Below the pieces are notes generated by a model, which worked only from the letters and a program-made list of their open reading frames with translations, was not told where the DNA came from and searched no databases. This document shows, piece after piece, positions 15,091 to 19,402 of a DNA stretch of 19,402 nucleotides. Location of the stretch: positions 1 through 19,402 of the forward strand of contig CBDUST010000054.1 of assembly GCA_965369945.1 (NCBI GenBank), written 5' to 3'. This stretch comes from JADFNO01 sp965369945. GTDB taxonomy: Bacteria > Planctomycetota > Phycisphaerae > Phycisphaerales > SM1A02. The translations under genes were made by a program, and so were the position numbers. How positions within the stretch are numbered: position 1 is the stretch's first letter; each line of letters starts with the position of its first letter.

Positions 15091-15798
15091 GGTCGGCCTC
15101 CCACATTCCGGGCAAGCGAGGTGCTCAACGTGGCGAAGATCGTAAGCGCAACGTGGGCAGACTCCACGCCAGTGACGGATGAGTTGTCGCGAACCAGTCG
15201 GAAGCAGCGCGAGGACAAACCAGGCCGATCCATAGAAGAGACAGTCTACGACAAAACCCAACAACAACGGTTGCAGCGGGAGAAGTCGATCGGGCGCATC
15301 CGGCCAGAACGTTTGGAGATTTATCGCGCCGCGAGTCGTCACCGGCTTTGGATTCCAATTCAGTAAGCCGTAACTCCCGCTGTCGGCGAACGTCGTGGAA
15401 TAGAGCGCCAGCATCGGCCAACCACGAACCTGATCGGTGATCTGGGTTTGAGGATCGATCGATTCGTAGCGACGGCGAAGAATATTGCTCCATCGCGGCA
15501 CGCCCTCATCCGCCAGCACCTCTGGATCGACCACCGCCAGCCAGACAGAGCGATCTGCGTTCGTCCTTAGAGGCTTTGAATCGAGTTGCAGTGCGCCCGG
15601 CGCTGTATGCAACGTGACTAGCCAAACGGTCGAATCCGCTTCGCACCAGACTTGCCTTGACGAGACGATCCAGCCGTCCAGTCCTGCGGTCTTGTGTAGT
15701 TGTGGCTCCGCGAAGCACGCCAGCACCCACGCCACCGCAAGGGTGGTGATCGCACCCAGGCAAAGACAAACCATGATACGACCGCCACAGTGCTTCAT
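15088..15798 (-). CDS. Paralogous two-TM membrane protein with C-terminal zinc ribbon
   Basis: The protein has 236 residues. The N-terminal membrane segment (about 7-30, RIMVCLCLGAITTLAVAW) aligns with its neighbours. The middle part (about 35-170) is diverged and longer but keeps GWPMLALYSTTF (126-137). A second membrane segment (about 175-200) is followed by basic residues and the ribbon C214-PR-C217-AYDLR...C229-PE-C232-GRPT. By the positive-inside rule the ribbon would be cytoplasmic and the middle part outside. The start is ATG 15798, 12 nt after the TAG of the upstream paralogue; the stop TAG is 12 nt before the relict ATG at 15075. Similar ribbons occur in many planctomycete proteins without known function. 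Confidence 0.85.
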   Translation of the reverse strand: MKHCGGRIMVCLCLGAITTLAVAWVLACFAEPQLHKTAGLDGWIVSSRQVWCEADSTVWLVTLHTAPGALQLDSKPLRTNADRSVWLAVVDPEVLADEGVPRWSNILRRRYESIDPQTQITDQVRGWPMLALYSTTFADSGSYGLLNWNPKPVTTRGAINLQTFWPDAPDRLLPLQPLLLGFVVDCLFYGSAWFVLALLPTGSRQLIRHWRGVCPRCAYDLRHVEHLACPECGRPT

Positions 15799-15807
15799 AG
15801 GTCCAGT

Positions 15808-15813
15808 AGTCTA
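15808..15813 (-). promoter_or_regulatory. TAGACT box overlapping the stop of the 16419 gene
   Basis: On the minus strand TAGACT includes the TAG stop codon of the preceding paralogue and lies 9 nt before the ATG at 15798. It is a possible -10 element, or simply part of the duplicated unit. Confidence 0.25.
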
Positions 15814-16419
15814 GGGCGTCTCGCCACATGCCGGGCAAACGAGGTGATCAGCGTGGCGGAGGTCGTAGCCGCAGGCCGTGCAGAATCCTGGCTTCCTGCG
15901 CATGACGCGCCGAAGCGTAACGGCAGCAAAACAAAGCCCCCACGCGATCGATGCGTAGAAGATCGTGTTTATTCCGAGACCCAGCCAAATTGGCTTGATA
16001 GGAAGCGCCCGCCAGGTCTCAGGGTAATCTTTTGACGGCCCGATCCGTTCCCCCGAGATAATGAAACCATGATCGACTTGATTCACGTCGACGGCGGCGA
16101 CGATCTCCCGGCCTTTCGGCCAGTAGACGGTCGCAGTGCTACCCGACGTGCTCGAAAACAGCGATGGCATGGGCCAGCCAGTGAACTCCCACGAGCTGGC
16201 CTGCGAACCTGCTGAGTCATCGATCCAGGTTACTCGAACGCGACCGAAGACCTCTTGAACGAATCTCGTCTGGTGGTATGTACGAGAGACCTTTCTAACA
16301 GTGACCTGAGCAGGCTGCATTACGACGGGAACAAATGCGACGCACGCCCATGCCACAGCGACATTGATGATCGCGCCGAGGAGGAGGAAAAACACAATGC
16401 AGATCGTTGCGCGCTTCAT
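15811..16419 (-). CDS. Paralogous two-TM membrane protein with C-terminal zinc ribbon
   Basis: The 202-residue protein is the most complete-looking member of the array. It has membrane segment 1 (about 5-30, IVFFLLLGAIINVAVAWACV), an extracytoplasmic middle part with GWPMPSLFSSTS at 81-92, and membrane segment 2 (about 143-168) after RALPIKPIWLGLGINT. The basic stretch RRVMRRK leads into the ribbon C180-TA-C183-GYDLRHADHLV-C195-PA-C198-G. The ATG at 16419 heads the run; no TAGACT box precedes it, unlike the downstream members. It lies 46 nt after the stop of the glmU-like gene, with a strong palindrome between them, so it may be either read through from that operon or started locally. Function unknown. 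Confidence 0.85.
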   Translation of the reverse strand: MKRATICIVFFLLLGAIINVAVAWACVAFVPVVMQPAQVTVRKVSRTYHQTRFVQEVFGRVRVTWIDDSAGSQASSWEFTGWPMPSLFSSTSGSTATVYWPKGREIVAAVDVNQVDHGFIISGERIGPSKDYPETWRALPIKPIWLGLGINTIFYASIAWGLCFAAVTLRRVMRRKPGFCTACGYDLRHADHLVCPACGETP

Positions 16420-16445
16420 AGTGCAGTGAACCTTTGCGAGCGGCT

Positions 16446-16465
16446 CCGCGGGTTACTACCCGCGG
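16446..16465. repeat. Short palindrome CCGCGGGT-N4-ACCCGCGG, copy 2 (terminator-like)
   Basis: Perfect 8-nt arms (16446-16453, 16458-16465) flank TACT, and CTAG follows the right arm as in the copy at 13574. Here CTA of that CTAG is the stop codon (read as TAG) of the gene ending at 16466, so the hairpin would form directly after the last codon. It has no T-run; it may stabilise the mRNA end or weaken readthrough. Confidence 0.7.
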
Positions 16466-17701
16466 CTAGTTTGATTCTTTTGCTTCTTTCGCCTCCTTCA
16501 CTGCTCTTGCTCGTTCGTGAAGATCGCGCATCGCCTGGATATACGCTTCGCTTGGCTCGCGGTCACGGCGGGCCATCATGTGCTTGGCGGTATCGAGGAA
16601 CTTCTCGAAGCGGAACATCTGCTCGCCGCGGTCGGTGAGCCAGGCGAAGGGGCGCACGACCATCGGCGGCGGCGCAGTGGTCGCGATCATCGCGCCGGTG
16701 CCAATGAGTGTGCCGGTCATGATTCGAGTGTTGATCGCGAACTTGACGTGATCGCCAACGATCGCGCCGATGAACGTCAAACCGGTTTTGTGAACGGGCC
16801 CTTGTGTATCCAGGCGCATCGCCACTTCACCGTATGTATTGAGCAAATTCGAGTTGGTCGTGCCGGCCCCGAAGTTGACCCATTTGCCGACCCACGAATC
16901 GCCGAGATGGCCGTCGTGAGATTTGTTGGAATGTCCTTGGAAGATCGTGCCGCCGACTTCTCCGCCGACCTTACATACCGGGCCGATCACCGTATTGGCC
17001 TTGATCAACGCGTGATCCACGACCGTCGAATCACGGCCGATCGAACTAGGGCCACAGATCACGGCGCCTGGTCTGATGACCGCCCGTTCGTGGATTGCAA
17101 TCGGTCCATGCTCGGCATCAAGAACGACATTGGGATAGAGCGTCGCGGTATGGTGCACCTCCACCGGCTGCTGACCGACGATCGTGGCCACCTCCGACGG
17201 CACGTGCGCATCTACCATGCGCACGTTCAGCATGTCATAGGTGATCGTCTCGCTGATAATGGATAACACATCCCAGGGATATTTGTAGAGCAACCGGTCT
17301 CCGATCGATTGAGTCTCGGTGCGCTCATGGAGTTGACCCGTGGTGAGGAAGTACTCTGCATCAGCCCGGCGTAGCGTTGCGGCGACGATGTGGCCTGTGG
17401 CGTCTTCAGTAGCGGCCTGACCGACCTTGAGCTTGAGGTCGGGGTCGGGCATGGCCCAACGCCCATTGACGCAGTAGACGACCTCTTCATCGGGCAGGTG
17501 ATTGACCGGGGCATTGGCGCGCTCGACAAGCACGTCCTTGAGGTGATCAGGCACCCAATACCCGGCCAGTGATCTGGGCCGATGGGCCGCGATCCGGCCC
17601 GCTGTGGTCAACACCCCGGTGCGCACCTCGAATGAGGCCCGCAGATCGGTCATCGGGCCAAGTTGCCCCAGGCCGTCGTCGAAAATGATCATGCGCGGCA
17701 T
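16466..17701 (-). CDS. Alternative GlmU: UDP-GlcNAc diphosphorylase / glucosamine-1-phosphate N-acetyltransferase-like
   Basis: The protein has 411 residues. The N-terminal nucleotidyltransferase-like half has MIIFDDGLGQLGPMTDLRASFEVRTG, matching the 'alternative bacterial GlmU' family known from Bacteroidetes (FDD...P.T..RP...R.G) rather than the classical GlmU LxAGxGTRM signature. The C-terminal half (about 180-345) is a left-handed beta-helix of hexapeptide repeats with HSNKSHDGHLGDSWVGKWVN (257-276) and GAGTTNSN, typical of the acetyltransferase half. It ends in a charged helical tail. It probably makes UDP-N-acetylglucosamine for peptidoglycan and lipopolysaccharide. It follows mreD by 38 nt in the same direction, which fits a cell-wall role. 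The start is ATG 17701 with AAGGT upstream; ATG 17692 is possible. Confidence 0.85.
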   Translation of the reverse strand: MPRMIIFDDGLGQLGPMTDLRASFEVRTGVLTTAGRIAAHRPRSLAGYWVPDHLKDVLVERANAPVNHLPDEEVVYCVNGRWAMPDPDLKLKVGQAATEDATGHIVAATLRRADAEYFLTTGQLHERTETQSIGDRLLYKYPWDVLSIISETITYDMLNVRMVDAHVPSEVATIVGQQPVEVHHTATLYPNVVLDAEHGPIAIHERAVIRPGAVICGPSSIGRDSTVVDHALIKANTVIGPVCKVGGEVGGTIFQGHSNKSHDGHLGDSWVGKWVNFGAGTTNSNLLNTYGEVAMRLDTQGPVHKTGLTFIGAIVGDHVKFAINTRIMTGTLIGTGAMIATTAPPPMVVRPFAWLTDRGEQMFRFEKFLDTAKHMMARRDREPSEAYIQAMRDLHERARAVKEAKEAKESN

Positions 17702-17739
17702 GGGTGGACCTTAGTCAGTTTCGGTTTGGCGTGGTGGGA

Positions 17740-18315
17740 TTACCGCCACGCGATGCCGCCGCCGCGAATCGTGGCGGAGTGAAACTGCCACAATGGCATC
17801 AGTCGCACGAGCACCCACCCCAGTGGTACGGCGAATAGCCCCGAATAGATCGCCAGGAATATGCGACGCCCAATATCGGCAAGCGGCGAGGTTCCGTCCC
17901 AGTACATAAGCCCGCCGGGATACCACGAGCGGACGACATAGATCGTGACCGTGACAGCCGACATCGCCAGCACAAAGGCGGTGGTCATGGCGCCGATGGC
18001 CAGGGGTCGCCGACGAAAGACGGTCGAGCGGACTTGCAGCACGAGCAACCCGCCGACAACGTAGCCCAAGGTGTGCGGACCGATGAGGTGGATCGTACCG
18101 GTCTGGCCCAGCGTCAAATCAGAGGAGAGATCCATCAGCAGGCCGAGGATGAAGCAGCTCCACAACGCCGTGATCCGAGGTGCTGAGAGGGCAATGAAGG
18201 TTGCCAGCGCCGCGCACACGCTTGGCCTCACATGCAGGATATGCACCGCATCGCCGAGGCCGGTCTCGAAGATCATCGCGATCACGGCGAACATGGCGAA
18301 TACATGCCACCTCAC
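17740..18315 (-). CDS. mreD: Rod shape-determining protein MreD
   Basis: The 191-residue, very hydrophobic protein has five or so membrane segments. The MreD-type middle motif is visible as FILGLLMDLSSDLTLGQTGTIHLIGPHTLGY, split here around the D-L-x-x-G-x-x-G core. The start GTG at 18315 overlaps the mreC stop by 4 nt (GTGA). MreD is an inner-membrane partner of MreC and the RodA-PBP2 synthase that directs lateral wall growth. Identification rests on both the pattern and the mreBC context, since MreD is poorly conserved. Confidence 0.85.
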   Translation of the reverse strand: MRWHVFAMFAVIAMIFETGLGDAVHILHVRPSVCAALATFIALSAPRITALWSCFILGLLMDLSSDLTLGQTGTIHLIGPHTLGYVVGGLLVLQVRSTVFRRRPLAIGAMTTAFVLAMSAVTVTIYVVRSWYPGGLMYWDGTSPLADIGRRIFLAIYSGLFAVPLGWVLVRLMPLWQFHSATIRGGGIAWR

Positions 18316-19196
18316 GATCCGCCCTCCGTGACCAGTCGGTCGAGGCGCTCAATCTTCAATGTCACCGTGTCCAGATCAGCGGCGAAGTAGCGTGGTTTGA
18401 CGACGACGACATCACGCAGCGGATCGTCGTCCTTGTGAGCGACCGACTTCACGTAGCCAATGATCATCCCCTGAGCGCTGTCCGGCCAGGAAGGATCGGC
18501 CAACCGCACCAGATCGCCGACGCTCACGTCGCGGGCCCTTTCGATCTCTCCATCGAGCGTTCCATCGCCCAACGGTCTGAGGTCTACTCGGGGGGCCTGG
18601 GAGATCGAAGCGGTGGGGTCGTCAGACGAGACGACGATCCCAATCACCCATGCGCTGGCGCGATCAGTCAGCGGAAGTAACCGGCAGGCGAATCGTCCGA
18701 CCTCACCCTTGATGCGGCCGATCAAATGTACACCGCGATAGACCGCAACAGTGTCCGGTGTTACACCCTCTCTCTTGCCAGCCTTGAGCCTCAGTGGTCC
18801 GCCGGCACGTCCCGGGCTTCGACCGGTGACGTGGGCAACGACAGGGGTGATCTTCGAGCCACGATGGAATCGTTGCGCATCCTGTAGCTCGCTGATCTCC
18901 AGCTCTAGCGTTTCGTTCCTCAACTGAGCAGCTCGAAACAGCGCGTGCATCTCGTCGCGATCCTCGATGAGTCGCTGTACCTGCTCCGGCTCGCTATTGA
19001 GCGGATCGGGCACGGGCCTAAACCAATTGCGTAGCTTTGTGCCAGCGTACTCGAACGGCTCCAGCGGAACGTTGACGATGGCGGCAAGGTCCGACGTCCA
19101 CGGCTGCAACCATCGATTCGGCAGGATCGCTAAGAAACCTGTGAGGGCAATCGCGGTGAAGAACGCTCGCCGCGCCGGGGTAATCTTCCTGGTCAT
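18312..19196 (-). CDS. mreC: Rod shape-determining protein MreC
   Basis: The protein has 294 residues. One N-terminal membrane anchor (about 9-26) is followed by a coiled coil (about 68-110, EQVQRLIEDRDEMHALF...) and the beta-rich periplasmic MreC domain with VTGRSPGRAGGPLRLKAG, KREGVTPDTVAV and GLIGR-like HLIGRIKGEV. MreC links MreB filaments to the peptidoglycan synthases. The start is ATG 19196; an upstream frame to 19215 adds nothing family-like. There is a 75-nt gap from mreB containing a small CCCC-GCAGT-GGGG hairpin, perhaps attenuating or stabilising the transcript. Confidence 0.93.
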   Translation of the reverse strand: MTRKITPARRAFFTAIALTGFLAILPNRWLQPWTSDLAAIVNVPLEPFEYAGTKLRNWFRPVPDPLNSEPEQVQRLIEDRDEMHALFRAAQLRNETLELEISELQDAQRFHRGSKITPVVAHVTGRSPGRAGGPLRLKAGKREGVTPDTVAVYRGVHLIGRIKGEVGRFACRLLPLTDRASAWVIGIVVSSDDPTASISQAPRVDLRPLGDGTLDGEIERARDVSVGDLVRLADPSWPDSAQGMIIGYVKSVAHKDDDPLRDVVVVKPRYFAADLDTVTLKIERLDRLVTEGGS

Positions 19197-19271
19197 ATCC
19201 GGACCCGATACTCACAACAGCCGCTCAAGCCGCCCCGCAGTGGGGTCTTTGATAGTCGAAAGAGCCTCGAA

Positions 19272-19402
19272 CTACAGCTCGTCGAGATCCGACTCCATTG
19301 TCGTCTTCCATTCCTCGAGATTCTCAAGGTAGATGCTGGTGCCTCGAGCCACGGCGGTGAGCGGATCATCGGCGACTACCGCATCAATCCCGGTTGCATT
19401 GG
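19272..19402 (-). CDS. mreB: Rod shape-determining protein MreB, C-terminal end (partial)
   Basis: The last 42 residues of a gene running out of the window on the minus strand can be read from 19400 to the TAG at 19274-19272. They contain VVADDPLTAVARGTSIYLEN, the conserved C-terminal motif of MreB actin-like ATPases, followed by an acidic tail. The position immediately upstream of mreC and mreD supports the call. MreB forms membrane-bound filaments that guide wall elongation. Confidence 0.9.
   Translation of the reverse strand, partial: NATGIDAVVADDPLTAVARGTSIYLENLEEWKTTMESDLDEL

Noticed and set aside
16517..17266. A 249-codon plus-strand open frame
   Set aside because: It is the antisense shadow of the glmU-like gene, with composition (many H, R, D, G) typical of a mirrored coding strand and no start context.
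19230..19250. Intrinsic terminator between mreB and mreC
   Set aside because: The CCCC-GCAGT-GGGG stem is short, with no U-run in the direction of the mre genes, and it lies inside an operon.

Overview
The window looks like chromosomal DNA of a planctomycete (Planctomycetota). The evidence is a pair of planctomycete-type surface/secreted genes (a PSCyt1-PSCyt2-PSD1 cytochrome protein followed by a DUF1501 protein), a cytochrome-type/leucine-rich-repeat protein, several membrane proteins ending in a CxxCGYDLR...CPxCG zinc ribbon, a PEP-CTERM protein, and a Bacteroidetes-type 'alternative GlmU'. The presence of mreB, mreC and mreD would fit a Phycisphaerae-like lineage better than the classical budding Planctomycetales. 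That placement is inference.

Layout. Positions 1-801 (+) hold the 3' end of a cytochrome-domain/LRR gene. Positions 831-932 hold a large inverted repeat, and 933-1322 (-) a small zinc-ribbon membrane protein. Positions 1416-6524 (+) hold the PSCyt/PSD1 gene and, 3 nt later, the DUF1501 gene. Positions 6672-9612 (+) hold lutA-lutB-lutC, overlapping by 4 nt at each junction, with a plausible promoter at 6619-6646; they encode an iron-sulfur L-lactate oxidation system. Positions 9698-9771 (-) hold tRNA-Asp(GTC) with its own promoter. Positions 9830-12652 (-) hold a full-length polA reading frame interrupted by one in-frame TGA at codon 101.

Positions 12794-16419 (-) are an accessory-looking array of membrane/zinc-ribbon proteins. 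Three members (13630-14253, 15088-15798, 15811-16419) are clear paralogues. A fourth appears to survive only as a 5' stub (about 14978-15075) and a 3' stub (about 14266-14296), with an oppositely oriented PEP-CTERM gene (14372-14971) between them. The junctions keep a fixed arrangement: stop codon TAG inside a TAGACT box, 12 nt, then ATG. This suggests duplication by whole units and perhaps near-leaderless internal promoters. Dispersed palindromes of three kinds sit between genes.

Positions 16466-19402 (-) form a cell-wall/shape operon read in the order mreB (C-terminal end only), mreC, mreD, alternative glmU. It links the elongasome to UDP-GlcNAc synthesis.

The points most worth checking are the in-frame TGA in polA, the PEP-CTERM gene embedded in a broken paralogue, and the uncharacterised paralogue family itself. 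No CRISPR array, transposase, rRNA or recognisable defence system was found.
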